A stretch of 64,000 nt of DNA, from contig NZ_JADYUD010000003.1 of the NCBI RefSeq assembly GCF_021531595.1, positions 116,875 to 180,874 on the forward strand. Reading direction: 5' to 3'. The notes beneath the pieces were generated by a model. That model did not search any database and had not been told where the DNA came from. It worked only from the letters and a program-made list of their open reading frames with translations. Positions within the stretch are counted from its first letter, which is position 1; every line of letters starts with the position of its first letter. Both the position numbers and the translations under genes were made by a program. Below are positions 35,293 to 45,089 of the stretch, piece by piece. This DNA comes from Fusobacterium perfoetens. Its GTDB lineage: Bacteria; Fusobacteriota; Fusobacteriia; Fusobacteriales; Fusobacteriaceae.

Positions 35293-36423
35293 TTATAAAG
35301 TTAAGTTTTCTTCAGTTTCTGCATCAAAAATATGAGCTCTTTTTACATTAAAGAAAAATTCCCCTATTTCTCCATATTTAATGTTTTCACTTTTTCTTGC
35401 TTCTATTCTTGATGTAAATTCAATTCCATCAATATTAAAATATATAAATTCTTCATTTCCCATATGTTCTACTACACTTACATCTCCTTTTAAGAAATTT
35501 ACTTTTTCTCCCTCAGGATGTGTAATTTTATTACCTATATTCTCTGGTCTTATTCCTAATACTACTTTTTTACCTATATATGATTTTACTTTTTCTCCCA
35601 TATCTTCAGGCAATATTACATGTCTTTGGTTTCCAAAAATAAATATTATATTTTTTCCATCTGTTTCTATTGCTCCTTCAACAAAATTCATTGCAGGGCT
35701 TCCTATAAATCCTGCTACGAATTTATTTGCTGGTTTGTGATATAAATTTAATGGTGTATCTACTTGCATTATCTTTCCGTAATTTAAAACACAGATTCTG
35801 TCTCCCATTGTCATAGCTTCAACTTGGTCATGTGTTACATAAATCATTGTTGCTGTCTGACCTTCTGCTTTAAGTTGTTTATGAAGCTGTGTTATTTTTA
35901 CTCTCATTGATACTCTAAGTTTTGCATCTAAGTTTGATAAAGGTTCGTCAAATAAAAATACATCAGGTTTTCTTACAATTGCTCTTCCTACTGCTACCCT
36001 TTGTCTTTGTCCTCCTGACATTTCTTTTGGTTTTCTATCAAGAAGAGGTGTTATTTCTAATTTTTCTGCAGCCTCTTTAACTCTTCTGTCTATTTCATCT
36101 TTAGGAACTTTAGCCATTTTAAGTCCAAAAGACATATTTTCATAAACAGTCATATGAGGATATAATGCATAGTTTTGGAATACCATTGCAATTCCTCTGT
36201 CTTTAGGAGGTAAATCATTAACTAATTTATCTCCTATCCAAATTTCTCCACCAGTAATTTCTTCAAGTCCTGCTATCATTCTTAATGTTGTAGATTTAGC
36301 ACAACCAGAAGGACCTACAAAAACCATAAATTCCCCGTCTTTAATATCTAAATCTATTCCGTGAACGGCTTTAAAGCCATTTGGATATTGTTTTTCTACT
36401 TTTTTTAATGTTACTTTAGCCAT
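35293..36423 (-). CDS. ugpC: Sugar ABC transporter ATPase (MsmK/UgpC/MalK type)
   Basis: A 376-residue ATPase. Walker [10 protein letters not shown] (note Ala-Lys for the usual Gly-Lys), Q-loop [12 protein letters not shown], signature MSGGQRQR, Walker [17 protein letters not shown], then the C-terminal TOBE/OB domain ([10 protein letters not shown]). It is not accompanied by permease or binding-protein genes, so it may be a shared ATPase for several sugar importers, as MsmK is in streptococci. GGAGG precedes the ATG. The symbol is one of several used for this family. Confidence 0.88.
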   Translation of the reverse strand: MAKVTLKKVEKQYPNGFKAVHGIDLDIKDGEFMVFVGPSGCAKSTTLRMIAGLEEITGGEIWIGDKLVNDLPPKDRGIAMVFQNYALYPHMTVYENMSFGLKMAKVPKDEIDRRVKEAAEKLEITPLLDRKPKEMSGGQRQRVAVGRAIVRKPDVFLFDEPLSNLDAKLRVSMRVKITQLHKQLKAEGQTATMIYVTHDQVEAMTMGDRICVLNYGKIMQVDTPLNLYHKPANKFVAGFIGSPAMNFVEGAIETDGKNIIFIFGNQRHVILPEDMGEKVKSYIGKKVVLGIRPENIGNKITHPEGEKVNFLKGDVSVVEHMGNEEFIYFNIDGIEFTSRIEARKSENIKYGEIGEFFFNVKRAHIFDAETEENLTL

Positions 36424-36565
36424 ATTGCAATTTTCCTCCAGGAATAGAAATTTTTTTCATAAATACCTTTGAAATTATATATTCTTCCTTTTAAGTTATA
36501 GGAAATTATATAACTTTTTTATTTAATATTAAAGAAGAACTTTAAAAAATATTTAATTTTTATTA

Positions 36566-36603
36566 AAAAAGAAAGACTGTAAACAAATATTGTTTACAGT
36601 CTT
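36566..36603 (-). terminator. Terminator of the hydrogenase gene
   Basis: AGACTGTAAACA (36574-36585) and TGTTTACAGTCT (36591-36602) pair perfectly; minus-strand TTTCTTTTTT follows. It sits 22 bp past the hydrogenase stop. Confidence 0.85.
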
Positions 36604-36624
36604 ATATTTATACAAATACTAAAA

Positions 36625-38565
36625 TTATTTTAATTTAGGGAAATATTTAGTATGTAATAATTCATGTGCTTTACGGCTCATTGGATAATCAAGATATTTA
36701 TCATAAATTTCTTTTACTGATGGATTTTCATGAGCTCTTCTGATTGGTAAACCTTCATCAATGCTGTTTAAACCTTCAGCTCTTTTCTTTAATACTTCCA
36801 TTTTCTTAAGAGCTTTAGGTTGTCCTCCACCACCGATACATCCACCTTTACATGCCATGATTTCAATAGCGTGATAGAATTCTTCTCCTGCTCTTATTTT
36901 GTCAAGCATTTTTCCTGCTTCTTCAAGTCCGTGAGCAATACCTATTCTAAGTTCAATATGTCCTATTTTAAGGTCAGCACTTCTGAATCCTTCCCAACCT
37001 CTTAATTCGTGGAATTCAATGTTATCTAATTTTTCTCCTGTAATCATTTCAACAGTTGTTCTTGTAGCAGCTTCAATAACTCCACCAGTTCTTCCGAAGA
37101 TAATTCCTGCTCCAGAATATTCTCCTAAAGGATTATCAAATTCTTCATCTTCAAGTTCTTTTAAATCTATATTAGATTCTTTGAATATTTTTATTAATTC
37201 TCTTGTAGTGATAACGAAGTCAGTGTCATAGTTATCTCCTCTTGAGAATTCTTGTCTTGAAGCTTCATATTTTTTAGCAAGACATGGCATTATAGCTACA
37301 ACAGAGATATGTTCTCTAGTAAGTCCAAGTCCTTTTCCCCATATATCTTTTGCAACAGTAGAGAAAATTTCCATAGGTGATTTTACAGATGAAGGTACAT
37401 CTAACATATCTGGATAATTTTGTTCAAAGAATTTTATCCATGCAGGGCAGCAAGATGTAAGTATTGGAAGTTTAACAGTATCGTCACCTTTATAGAATCT
37501 TTCAAGTCTTGATTGGAATTCAGTTGCTTCTTCCATTACAGTAAGGTCAGCAGCCCAGCTTGTGTCAAATACATAGTCAACACCTATTTTCTTAAGTGCA
37601 GCAACTAATTTTTTCTCCACATTTACACCAGGTTCAAAACCAAAAGCTTCTCCGATTGCTACTCTAACAGCAGGAGCAATTTGTGCTACAACTGTTTTAT
37701 TAGGAGTTGCAATATTTCTTAATAATTGAAGTGTATGATCTCCTTCAAAGATAGCACTTACAGGACATGCAATAACACATTGTCCACAGTGAGTACATTT
37801 AGTGTTGTCAATAGTATGTTTCTTTTTAAGTTCTCCAGAAATACAGTGAACAGGACATACTCTTGCACAAGCTGTACATCCAATACATTTATCTGTTATT
37901 CTGAATTTTAAAAGTTGTATACATTGACCTGCAGGACAGTTTCCTTCTTCAATGTGTTCTTCAAATTCATGATAGAATTTATCAATTGATTCTAATACAA
38001 GGTTATGAGTTTGGTGAAGAGTTTCCTTTATAGTTGAACAAAGTTGTCTTAAAAGGAAAATATCTCTCATGTTTGCTTTTCCTTTTGATATTCTGTCAAG
38101 AACTCTCCATGTTCTTTCTATTTCATATTGAACTCTTGAATATTCAAGATATCCTCTTTGCTGAAGTTTTCCTAATAAAAATTCAATATAGAATTTAGAG
38201 AAAGATATTATACAGTCTTCTTCAGAAAGTACAATAATATTTCTATGAGTATTTTTATTAAATAAAGAGAAATCTAAAGGTTTTGTAAGAGATTCTTCAG
38301 TAAGGAATCCTCCGAATGGTAAACCGAACTGAGCAGCTTTAAATTTTTTACCTCCTACAATTCCACCAGCTAATTGTATTAAATCTGCAAGAGATCCATT
38401 TTCAGGCATATCATAAACACCAGGGTTACATACTCTTCCTGAAATAGCAACTGCGTTTTGACCTTCCTGAATAGCTTTCTTTAGCTCTTCCTCTCCAGTA
38501 GTAGCAAATACAGATCCAACTGTACTTTGAATTATTATTTGTTTGTTACTAGAACTATTTAACAT
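36625..38565 (-). CDS. [FeFe] hydrogenase-like protein with ferredoxin domain and NuoF-like N-terminus
   Basis: A 646-residue protein. Residues about 35-115 look like an SLBB-type domain; about 120-195 resemble the NuoF C-terminal helical region but lack its CxxCxxC cluster motif. Residues about 220-275 hold two 4Fe-4S motifs (CIGCTACARVCP; CTHCGQCVIACP). The H-cluster domain follows with TSCCPAW, MPCLAKKYE and MACKGGCIGGGGQP, the three L motifs with all cluster Cys. It should bind an H-cluster and either evolve or sense H2. No hydE/F/G or diaphorase gene is next to it. GGGAGG precedes the ATG. Confidence 0.88.
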   Translation of the reverse strand: MLNSSSNKQIIIQSTVGSVFATTGEEELKKAIQEGQNAVAISGRVCNPGVYDMPENGSLADLIQLAGGIVGGKKFKAAQFGLPFGGFLTEESLTKPLDFSLFNKNTHRNIIVLSEEDCIISFSKFYIEFLLGKLQQRGYLEYSRVQYEIERTWRVLDRISKGKANMRDIFLLRQLCSTIKETLHQTHNLVLESIDKFYHEFEEHIEEGNCPAGQCIQLLKFRITDKCIGCTACARVCPVHCISGELKKKHTIDNTKCTHCGQCVIACPVSAIFEGDHTLQLLRNIATPNKTVVAQIAPAVRVAIGEAFGFEPGVNVEKKLVAALKKIGVDYVFDTSWAADLTVMEEATEFQSRLERFYKGDDTVKLPILTSCCPAWIKFFEQNYPDMLDVPSSVKSPMEIFSTVAKDIWGKGLGLTREHISVVAIMPCLAKKYEASRQEFSRGDNYDTDFVITTRELIKIFKESNIDLKELEDEEFDNPLGEYSGAGIIFGRTGGVIEAATRTTVEMITGEKLDNIEFHELRGWEGFRSADLKIGHIELRIGIAHGLEEAGKMLDKIRAGEEFYHAIEIMACKGGCIGGGGQPKALKKMEVLKKRAEGLNSIDEGLPIRRAHENPSVKEIYDKYLDYPMSRKAHELLHTKYFPKLK

Positions 38566-38882
38566 TTTACCTCCCTAACTAATCTTCTAGTCATATTGCT
38601 CTTATTATACCTTTTTTTTTAAAAAAATGGAATAGAAAAATTAAATTAAACTTAACATACTAATAAATGGACATTATTTTGGTAAAAAACTGATCTTTTT
38701 ATATCTGAAAAAGCTTTGTACATTTTTTATAATTCATTAAAATAAAAATTATTATATTAAAAAAATTAAAAATAAAGATGATAAAAAAAGTCAGAAATTT
38801 TAAATATAAAAATGAAATAGTCACAAATATATCTGTCAAAATATATAAAAAATTTTAAATATAACTGAACAAAAAGAAAATA
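38566..38882. other. Non-coding gap between hydrogenase and NCS2 permease genes
   Basis: AT-rich, without a credible gene. A TATAAT -10 for the hydrogenase lies at 38604-38609 (minus strand); no good -35 is seen. Nothing else was recognised. Confidence 0.5.
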
Positions 38883-38920
38883 AAAAAGAGGCAGATTACT
38901 AATAGAATCTGTCCTCTTTT
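38883..38920 (-). terminator. Terminator of the NCS2 permease gene
   Basis: AAAAAGAGGCAGATT (38883-38897) pairs with AATCTGTCCTCTTTT (38906-38920) with one bulge; minus-strand T-run follows. Confidence 0.75.
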
Positions 38921-38938
38921 CAATTTAATTAATATTTA

Positions 38939-40252
38939 TTATCCAAGCATCATAGCCATTTTTCTTAAAAGTCCTGAAACTTCTAAGAATGAGAATACAG
39001 CAACAACCCAAAGAATAGGTTTTACTGTTCCTGCTTTCCCTACAAATATTTTAATTGCAACATAAGATATAAATCCAAATGCAATACCAATAGAAATACT
39101 GTATGCTAAAGGCATCATAATTATTGTTAAGAAACAAGGAATTGCTGTTTCAAGATCTCTTAAGTTTATATCTAAAAGATTTTTGAACATAAATACTCCA
39201 ACTATAATTAAAGCAGGAGCAGTAGCAAATCCTGGAACTACTCCGATGATTGGAGAGAAGAATAAAGTAAGAATAAACATAACAGCTGTTGTTACAGATG
39301 TAAGTCCAGTTCTTCCTCCAGCAGCAATACCAGATGCAGATTCAACGAAAGTAGTAACTGTAGATGTTCCAAGTACAGAACCTATCATAGTAGAAGCAGC
39401 ATCTACTTCTAATATTTTATCAATTTTTTCAACTTTACCATTTTCATCTATAAGTCCTGCTTCATTAGCACAAGCAAGTAAAGTTCCTAAAGAGTCAAAT
39501 AAGTCTACGAAAACGAAAGAGAAAATAGAACCTAAAAGAGCTGGTCTTAAAGCTCCAAGTATATCTAATTTAAAAGCTACAGGCATTATGCTTGGAGGCA
39601 TAGCAACTACAGCTGAAGGGATTGAAATTTCTCCCATTATAATTCCTAATATAGTAGTAACAACTATTCCAAGAAGGATTCCACCTTTCATTCTTTTAAC
39701 TTCTAAGAAAGCCATTACAGTGAATCCAATTACTCCAAGAATAACTGGTTTTGTAAATTGTCCAAGCCCAACAAGTGTTGCTGGATTTGCAACAATAAGT
39801 CCCATTGTCTGCATACCTAGAAAAGCAATGAATAATCCTATTCCAGCTCCAACAGCAAGTCTCATTTCAACAGGGATAGCTTCAATAAGAGCTTTTCTTA
39901 CTCCTGTTACTGTTAAGATAACAAATACAACACCAGATAAAAATACAACTCCCAATGCTTCCTGCCAAGTAGCTCCCTGCCCTATAACAACTGTATAAGT
40001 AAAGAAAGCGTTAAGTCCCATTCCAGGTGCCATTGCAAATGGAGCATTTACCCAAAGACCAGTAAGTCCTGTACCAATTGCTGCAGAAAGACAAGTTGCA
40101 GTAATAAGAGCTCCTCTTTCCATTCCTGTTGCTGAAAGCATAACTGGGTTAACAAAAACGATATAAGCCATTGTAAGGAATGTAGTTATTCCTGCAATGA
40201 TTTCCTGTTTTGCCGTTGTGTGATAATGTGACAATTTGAAAAACTTTTCCAT
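38939..40252 (-). CDS. NCS2-family purine permease (guanine/hypoxanthine type)
   Basis: The start is ATG 40252, behind AGGAGG, giving 437 residues; the frame is open further upstream but that part lies in the riboswitch terminator. About 12-14 membrane segments. AzgA/PbuG-type signatures: TTFLTMAYIVFVNP, MAPGMGLNAFFTY, FVDLFDSLGTLLA and GTSTVTTFVESASGIAAGGRTG. It takes up guanine, hypoxanthine or adenine. A guanine-class riboswitch with terminator lies upstream, so it should be turned off when guanine is abundant. Confidence 0.93.
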   Translation of the reverse strand: MEKFFKLSHYHTTAKQEIIAGITTFLTMAYIVFVNPVMLSATGMERGALITATCLSAAIGTGLTGLWVNAPFAMAPGMGLNAFFTYTVVIGQGATWQEALGVVFLSGVVFVILTVTGVRKALIEAIPVEMRLAVGAGIGLFIAFLGMQTMGLIVANPATLVGLGQFTKPVILGVIGFTVMAFLEVKRMKGGILLGIVVTTILGIIMGEISIPSAVVAMPPSIMPVAFKLDILGALRPALLGSIFSFVFVDLFDSLGTLLACANEAGLIDENGKVEKIDKILEVDAASTMIGSVLGTSTVTTFVESASGIAAGGRTGLTSVTTAVMFILTLFFSPIIGVVPGFATAPALIIVGVFMFKNLLDINLRDLETAIPCFLTIIMMPLAYSISIGIAFGFISYVAIKIFVGKAGTVKPILWVVAVFSFLEVSGLLRKMAMMLG

Positions 40253-40284
40253 TTTACCTCCTGTTATTTTAAATAAATATAAAA

Positions 40285-40305
40285 AGACCTGCAAAAAACA
40301 GGTCT
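40285..40305 (-). terminator. Riboswitch-controlled terminator before the purine permease
   Basis: RNA AGACCTG (40305-40299) pairs with CAGGTCT (40291-40285), followed by U5. GAGACC of the 5' arm can instead pair with GGUCUC immediately after aptamer P1 (40323-40328), giving the antiterminator. Confidence 0.8.
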
Positions 40306-40325
40306 CCATTTAACTAAGATTTGAG

Positions 40326-40387
40326 ACCATAGATATACTGTTACGGCAGTATGTAGAGACATCTTTCCAATTAAAGACCTATATGGT
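40326..40387 (-). promoter_or_regulatory. Purine riboswitch aptamer, guanine/hypoxanthine class
   Basis: Minus-strand RNA: P1 ACCAUA ... UAUGGU; P2 hairpin GUCUUU ... AAAGAUG; J2/3 UCUCUAC; P3 AUACUG with loop CCGUAA and CAGUAU; J3/1 AUCU. The C of the final 'CU' before P1 is the base that pairs with guanine or hypoxanthine (adenine switches have U). The L2 loop (AAUUGG) departs slightly from the usual AUAUGG. Confidence 0.88.
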
Positions 40388-40407
40388 GCATTATTCAATA
40401 CTCATAT

Positions 40408-40436
40408 ATGTTAAGGTATATTATTTATTTTGTCAA
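40408..40436 (-). promoter_or_regulatory. Promoter of the purine permease leader
   Basis: Minus-strand TTGACA (40431-40436), a 17-bp spacer and TAACAT (40408-40413), about 20 nt before the aptamer. Confidence 0.65.
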
Positions 40437-40512
40437 GAAAATAAAAAACAGTTCTCTGTGATTTTACCATTAAATTATATGGCATTTACACTTAGAACAG
40501 AAACATTTTTTT

Positions 40513-40541
40513 TGACAAAAAAATCTTTTCATGGTATTATT
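40513..40541 (+). promoter_or_regulatory. Promoter of fhs
   Basis: TTGACA (40513-40518), a 17-bp spacer and TATTAT (40536-40541). The predicted start coincides with the first bases of the ZTP aptamer. Confidence 0.75.
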
Positions 40542-40547
40542 TTATTA

Positions 40548-40615
40548 GTTATATGACTGACGGAAGTGGATAACCACATGAAGTATAACATTAAATCGCC
40601 GACCGTCTGGGCAGA
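40548..40615 (+). promoter_or_regulatory. ZTP (pfl) riboswitch aptamer
   Basis: The conserved parts are visible: GACTGACGGAAGTGG, AACCACATGAAGTATAAC, and the 3' subdomain GCCGACCGTCTGGGCA. The sequence closely resembles, from memory, the F. ulcerans ZTP riboswitch of known structure. It senses ZTP/ZMP, signals of 10-formyl-THF shortage, and lies directly before formate-THF ligase, the textbook target. Confidence 0.95.
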
Positions 40616-40641
40616 GAAAGCTCGGAGTGTCGGTTTTTTTA
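40600..40641 (+). terminator. Expression platform of the ZTP riboswitch
   Basis: CCGAC (40600-40604) pairs with GTCGG (40630-40634) and inner CTGGGC with GCTCGG; T7 follows. The stem uses part of the 3' aptamer subdomain, so ligand binding should prevent termination. Confidence 0.88.
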
Positions 40642-40700
40642 GTCTGGCACGAGATTTTTCTTTATCTTATTTAATTAAAAATTTTTAAGGAGGATTTATT

Positions 40701-42365
40701 GTGAAAACAGATATTCAAATAGCTCAGGAAGCAAAACTTCTTCATATCAGTAAAATTGCAGAAAAATTAGGTCTTACTGAAGACGATTACGATCAGTATG
40801 GAAAATACAAAGCAAAACTTGACTTTAATCTTCTTCATAAACTTGAAAATAAGGAAGACGGAAAACTTATTCTTGTTACTGCTATCACACCTACTCCTGC
40901 TGGGGAAGGAAAATCTACTGTCAGTGTAGGTCTTACTCAGGCTCTTAACAGACTTGGATACAATTCTCTTGCAGCTCTTAGAGAACCTTCTCTTGGACCT
41001 GTATTTGGAATAAAAGGAGGAGCAACTGGTGGAGGATATTCTCAAGTTGTTCCAATGGAAGATATCAACCTTCATTTTACAGGAGATTTACATGCAATAG
41101 GAGTTGCTCACAACCTTATTTCAGCAGTAATAGATAATCATATAAAATTTGGAAATCAACTTAATATAGATATAACAAAAATTACATGGAAAAGAGTTCT
41201 TGACATGAACGACAGAAGCTTAAGACACACTGTAATCGGTCTTGGAGGTTCTGCAAGTGGAATTCCTAGAGAAAATTCTTTCCAAATAACAGTTGCCTCT
41301 GAAATAATGGCATCACTTTGTCTTGCTTCTTCTTTAAAAGACTTAAAAGAAAGAATAGCAAAAATTATTTTTGGTTATGATGTAACAGGAAAACCTCTTA
41401 CTGTTGATGATTTAAAAATAACAGGTGCAGTTACAGCACTTTTAAAAGATGCTGTTAAACCAAACCTTGTACAAACACTTGAAAATACACCAGTTCTTAT
41501 TCATGGAGGACCTTTTGCAAATATAGCTCATGGATGTAACTCACTTATAGCTACAAAACTTGCTCTTAAACTAGGAGATTATGTTGTTACAGAAGCTGGA
41601 TTTGCTGCTGATCTTGGAGCTGAAAAATTCCTTGATATTAAATGCAGACAAGGAAATCTATCTCCAAAATGTGTTGTTATAGTTGCTACAGTAAGAGCGT
41701 TAAAACATCACGGTGGAGCAAAAGATTTATCAGTTGAAAACCTTGAAGCTCTTTCTAAAGGACTTGAAAACTTAGATAAACATATTGAAAATATGAAAAA
41801 ATTCAATCTTCCTGTTGTAGTTGCTATGAATAGATTTTTAACTGACACAGATGCTGAATTTGATTTAATAAGAAACAGATGTAAAGAGCAGGGAGTTCCT
41901 GTTGCTTTATGTGATGTTTGGGCAAAAGGAGGAGAAGGAGGTATTGAACTTGCAAAACTTGTTGTTGATACAGTTGATAATAACAAAGAAGAATATAAAC
42001 CTCTTTACAGTTTAGATTTAACTCCTGCTCAGAAAATAGAAACAATAGTTAAGGAAATTTATGGAGGAGATGGAGTTGTATTCTCTGCTGCTGCAAAGAA
42101 AACTTTAGGAGTTATTGAGAAAAATGGTTATAACAATCTTCCTATCTGTGTTTCAAAAACTCAGAAATCTCTTTCAGATAATGCAAATCTTCTAGGAAGA
42201 CCTAGTGGATTTACTGTTACAATAAATGAAATTAAAATAGCTGCTGGAGCTGGATTTATTATAGCTATGGCAGGAGATATTATTGATATGCCAGGACTTC
42301 CAAAAGTTCCTGCTGCTGAAATGATAGATATTGATGAATTTGGAAAAATAACAGGATTATTCTAA
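40701..42365 (+). CDS. fhs: Formate-tetrahydrofolate ligase
   Basis: A 554-residue enzyme starting with GTG (40701) behind AAGGAGG. The ATP-binding P-loop is [16 protein letters not shown], and [28 protein letters not shown] is the family signature region. It makes 10-formyl-THF from formate, THF and ATP, for purine synthesis and initiator tRNA. The ZTP riboswitch upstream predicts induction when folate one-carbon units are short. Confidence 0.97.
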   Translation: MKTDIQIAQEAKLLHISKIAEKLGLTEDDYDQYGKYKAKLDFNLLHKLENKEDGKLILVTAITPTPAGEGKSTVSVGLTQALNRLGYNSLAALREPSLGPVFGIKGGATGGGYSQVVPMEDINLHFTGDLHAIGVAHNLISAVIDNHIKFGNQLNIDITKITWKRVLDMNDRSLRHTVIGLGGSASGIPRENSFQITVASEIMASLCLASSLKDLKERIAKIIFGYDVTGKPLTVDDLKITGAVTALLKDAVKPNLVQTLENTPVLIHGGPFANIAHGCNSLIATKLALKLGDYVVTEAGFAADLGAEKFLDIKCRQGNLSPKCVVIVATVRALKHHGGAKDLSVENLEALSKGLENLDKHIENMKKFNLPVVVAMNRFLTDTDAEFDLIRNRCKEQGVPVALCDVWAKGGEGGIELAKLVVDTVDNNKEEYKPLYSLDLTPAQKIETIVKEIYGGDGVVFSAAAKKTLGVIEKNGYNNLPICVSKTQKSLSDNANLLGRPSGFTVTINEIKIAAGAGFIIAMAGDIIDMPGLPKVPAAEMIDIDEFGKITGLF

Positions 42366-42368
42366 TAT

Positions 42369-42396
42369 AAAAGGACTGCTTTTGCAGTCCTTTTTA
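42369..42396. terminator. Bidirectional terminator between fhs and niaR
   Basis: AAAAGGACTGC and GCAGTCCTTTTT pair perfectly around a short T-rich loop, between convergent genes. Confidence 0.85.
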
Positions 42397-42398
42397 AA

Positions 42399-42902
42399 TT
42401 ATCTTATATATTTTTTTTCTTTCAGTTCTTTTTCTATAAGATTAAGAGTTTCTTCACTGTCAGCTTCTACAGTGTGAAAATGTTTTCCAAAAGTTAAATT
42501 TTTTAAAGGAGTGGAAGCTCCATTCTTTATTTTTTCTAAAAATTCTTTTACTTTTCTTCTAGAATTTATATTTAATTCTGCATGAAGATTTCCATATACT
42601 TCATGTTTTATAAAAACATCTGCAACAGTTCCTCCTAAATCAACAACAGTATTAAGTTCTTCTTCCATTTGCTCGTCAGTGTGAACAACAGAAAAAACTC
42701 TGCTGAAAACTTTATTTCCCTGCAAAATATATCCTCTTGTAGTGGAATAAATTTCGTGATTTTCTGCACGAAGAAGAGCTATATCCTGAACTATTATCTG
42801 TCTGCTCACATTATATTTTTTTGCAAGCTCAGTACCAGAAATAGGAGTTTCAGCTTTTCTTATTGTATTTAAGATTTCTATTCGTCTTTCTTTTCCTGTC
42901 AT
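42399..42902 (-). CDS. niaR: NiaR-type NAD biosynthesis repressor (HTH_11 + 3H domain)
   Basis: A 167-residue regulator. Residues 6-58 form the HTH (ISGTELAKKYNVSRQIIVQDI), and the C-terminal 3H domain has its histidines in FIKHEVYGNLHAEL and FGKHFHTVEA. It is expected to repress NAD synthesis with nicotinic acid as corepressor. It is the last gene of nadA-nadB-nadC-niaR, so it represses its own operon. A palindrome at the nadA promoter is a candidate operator. Confidence 0.93.
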   Translation of the reverse strand: MTGKERRIEILNTIRKAETPISGTELAKKYNVSRQIIVQDIALLRAENHEIYSTTRGYILQGNKVFSRVFSVVHTDEQMEEELNTVVDLGGTVADVFIKHEVYGNLHAELNINSRRKVKEFLEKIKNGASTPLKNLTFGKHFHTVEADSEETLNLIEKELKEKKYIR

Positions 42903-42922
42903 AATTTCCTCTTTATTAAAAT

Positions 42923-43783
42923 TTATAATACACGAAGATTTTTTAAAGAGACATCAAGTATAGGGGCTGAGTGAGTTAAAGCACCACTGGAAATATAATC
43001 TACACCTGTTTCTATAACATTTTTTATATTTTCTTTTGTTATATTTCCTGAGCATTCTGTAACAGCTTTTCCCTTTGCCATTTTTACAGCTTCTTTCATC
43101 ATTTCAGGAGTCATATTATCAAGCATTATAATATCTGCTCCAGCTTCAAGAGCCTCTTTCATCATTTGAAGATTTTCTACTTCAACTTCTATTTTTCTTA
43201 CAAAAGGAGCATATTCCTTTGCCATTTTAATGGCATTTTTAACTCCTCCTGCAGCACCTATGTGATTATCTTTTAAAAGAATTCCATCTGAAAGATTGTA
43301 ACGATGGTTATTTCCTCCTCCTATTTTAACTGCATATTTTTCAAAAATACGCATATTAGGAGTTGTTTTTCTTGTGTCAAGAAGTTTTATATTACTTCCT
43401 TCCAATAATTTTACCACATTATTTGTATATGTGGCAATACCACTCATTCTTTGTAAAAAATTTAAGGCAGTTCTTTCTCCAGAAAGAATAACTCTTATAT
43501 CCCCAGTAACTTCAGCAAGAATTTCTCTTTTTTTAACAAAATCTCCATCTTTTGCATAAAACTTTACTTCTGTCTTTTCATCTATAAGATGAAATGTTCT
43601 TTCAAATACAGGAAGACCTGCAATAATTCCATCTTGCTTACAGATAAGTTGTGCAGTTCCTTTTTTATATTCTCTCATAACAGAATTTGTTGTGATATCT
43701 TCACTTGAAATATCTTCTTTAAGAGCCATAAGAATAAGATGATCCATATTCATTTTCATTGTTATTTTATCCATATTATTCAT
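42923..43783 (-). CDS. nadC: Nicotinate-nucleotide pyrophosphorylase
   Basis: A 286-residue enzyme: GERTALNFLQRMSGIATYT, DTRKTTPNMRIFEKYAVKIGG and DIIMLDNMTPE are the PRPP/quinolinate-binding signatures. It makes NaMN from quinolinate. The ATG overlaps the nadB stop by eight bases; several in-frame ATGs follow, so the true start could be up to ten codons downstream. Confidence 0.96.
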   Translation of the reverse strand: MNNMDKITMKMNMDHLILMALKEDISSEDITTNSVMREYKKGTAQLICKQDGIIAGLPVFERTFHLIDEKTEVKFYAKDGDFVKKREILAEVTGDIRVILSGERTALNFLQRMSGIATYTNNVVKLLEGSNIKLLDTRKTTPNMRIFEKYAVKIGGGNNHRYNLSDGILLKDNHIGAAGGVKNAIKMAKEYAPFVRKIEVEVENLQMMKEALEAGADIIMLDNMTPEMMKEAVKMAKGKAVTECSGNITKENIKNVIETGVDYISSGALTHSAPILDVSLKNLRVL

Positions 43784-45077
43784 TCTCCTTTAAAGCTCTG
43801 TCTTTTTCTATTTCTTTTAAGATTATATCTTTATATTCTTCAAAAAGTTTTTCAGTATCTTTATATTTTTCTAAATCAACTTTTATACTAGAAATGTTAA
43901 AATCTTTATTTTCTTTACTGCATATATGTTTTGCTGCTATTTCTCCAAAAACAAGGCTTTCTAAAAGAGAGTTGCTTGCAAGACGGTTTGCTCCGTGAAC
44001 ACCGTTACAGCTTGTTTCTCCAGCAGCATAAAGGTTTTCCATGGAAGTCATGCTGTTTTCATCAACATCTATTCCTCCCATAAAGTAATGCTGAGCAGGA
44101 ACTACAGGAATACATTCTTTTTCAGGATTATATCCCTCTTCTATACATTTTTTTACAATATTTGGGAATCTTTTTTTAATATCAATTCCTTCTTCTATAA
44201 TAGGTCTCATATCAAGCCATACATGGTTTGTGTTGTCTTTTTTCATTTGAGCTAAAATCTTTTCTGTTAATTTATCTCTTGGGATAAGTTCGTCAGTAAA
44301 TCTTTCATAGTTTTTATCATAAAGAAGAGCTCCCTCTCCTCTTACAGATTCAGAAACAAGAAATCTTCTTCCTTTTTTCAGAGAATAAAGAGTTGTTGGG
44401 TGTATTTGAATATAACTTACATCTTTTAGTTTTACTCCATTTTTTTCTGCTATTGCAAGAGCATCTCCTGTAAGATGAGGAAAGTTTGTAGAATTTTCAT
44501 AAATTCCTCCAAGTCCTCCTGTGGCAAGAATAACATTATCTGAAAAAACTGGAGTTATATCCTGAGATTCTTCTTTTATAATTAAACCATAGCATTTGTT
44601 GTTGTTTGTTATAAGATCTATCATTGTTGTTTTTTCTTTAATTTCTATATTTTTTCTTTCTTTAACAGCAGCTAAAAGTTTTTCAGTTATTTCTTGTCCT
44701 GTTATATCATCGTGATATAAAATACGAGGTTTAGAATGTGCTCCTTCACGAGTGTAAAGAAGAGTGCCATTTTCTTTTGCAAAATCAACATTAAAGTCTA
44801 AAAGTTGATTTATAACATCTCTTGAAGAATTAATCATAAGTTCAACAGAAGATTTTTTATTTTTATAATGTCCTGCTTTCATAGTATCTTCAAAGAAACT
44901 ATCAAAATCATTTTCATCTCTTAATACACAGATTCCCCCTTGTGCAAGAAAAGAGTCACTTTCTTCAAGTTCTCCTTTTGTTATCATAAGAACTTTCATA
45001 TTTTCAGGAAGATGAAGTGCAGCAAAACATCCTGCTACTCCTGTTCCAGCTATTATAACATCATATCTTTTTTCCAT
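43776..45077 (-). CDS. nadB: L-aspartate oxidase
   Basis: A 433-residue flavoprotein, shorter than E. coli NadB (540), missing much of the C-terminal helical domain. FAD motif VIIAGTGVAGCFAAL; active-site SFLAQGGICV, HSKPRILYHDDITG, ATGGLGGIYENSTN, and RLASNSLLESLVFG. It oxidises Asp to iminoaspartate, probably with fumarate as acceptor under anaerobic conditions. It is 13 bp after nadA. Confidence 0.95.
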   Translation of the reverse strand: MEKRYDVIIAGTGVAGCFAALHLPENMKVLMITKGELEESDSFLAQGGICVLRDENDFDSFFEDTMKAGHYKNKKSSVELMINSSRDVINQLLDFNVDFAKENGTLLYTREGAHSKPRILYHDDITGQEITEKLLAAVKERKNIEIKEKTTMIDLITNNNKCYGLIIKEESQDITPVFSDNVILATGGLGGIYENSTNFPHLTGDALAIAEKNGVKLKDVSYIQIHPTTLYSLKKGRRFLVSESVRGEGALLYDKNYERFTDELIPRDKLTEKILAQMKKDNTNHVWLDMRPIIEEGIDIKKRFPNIVKKCIEEGYNPEKECIPVVPAQHYFMGGIDVDENSMTSMENLYAAGETSCNGVHGANRLASNSLLESLVFGEIAAKHICSKENKDFNISSIKVDLEKYKDTEKLFEEYKDIILKEIEKDRALKENE

Positions 45078-45089
45078 AATTCCCCCAAA

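Noticed and set aside
38566..38882. Hidden gene or RNA upstream of the hydrogenase
   Set aside because: Only AT-rich sequence with a -10; no frame, stem or conserved motif recognised.
39183..39998. A 271-codon open frame on the plus strand opposite the purine permease
   Set aside because: Low-complexity Pro/Thr/Ile composition, no RBS, and exactly antisense to a strong permease gene with a riboswitch.
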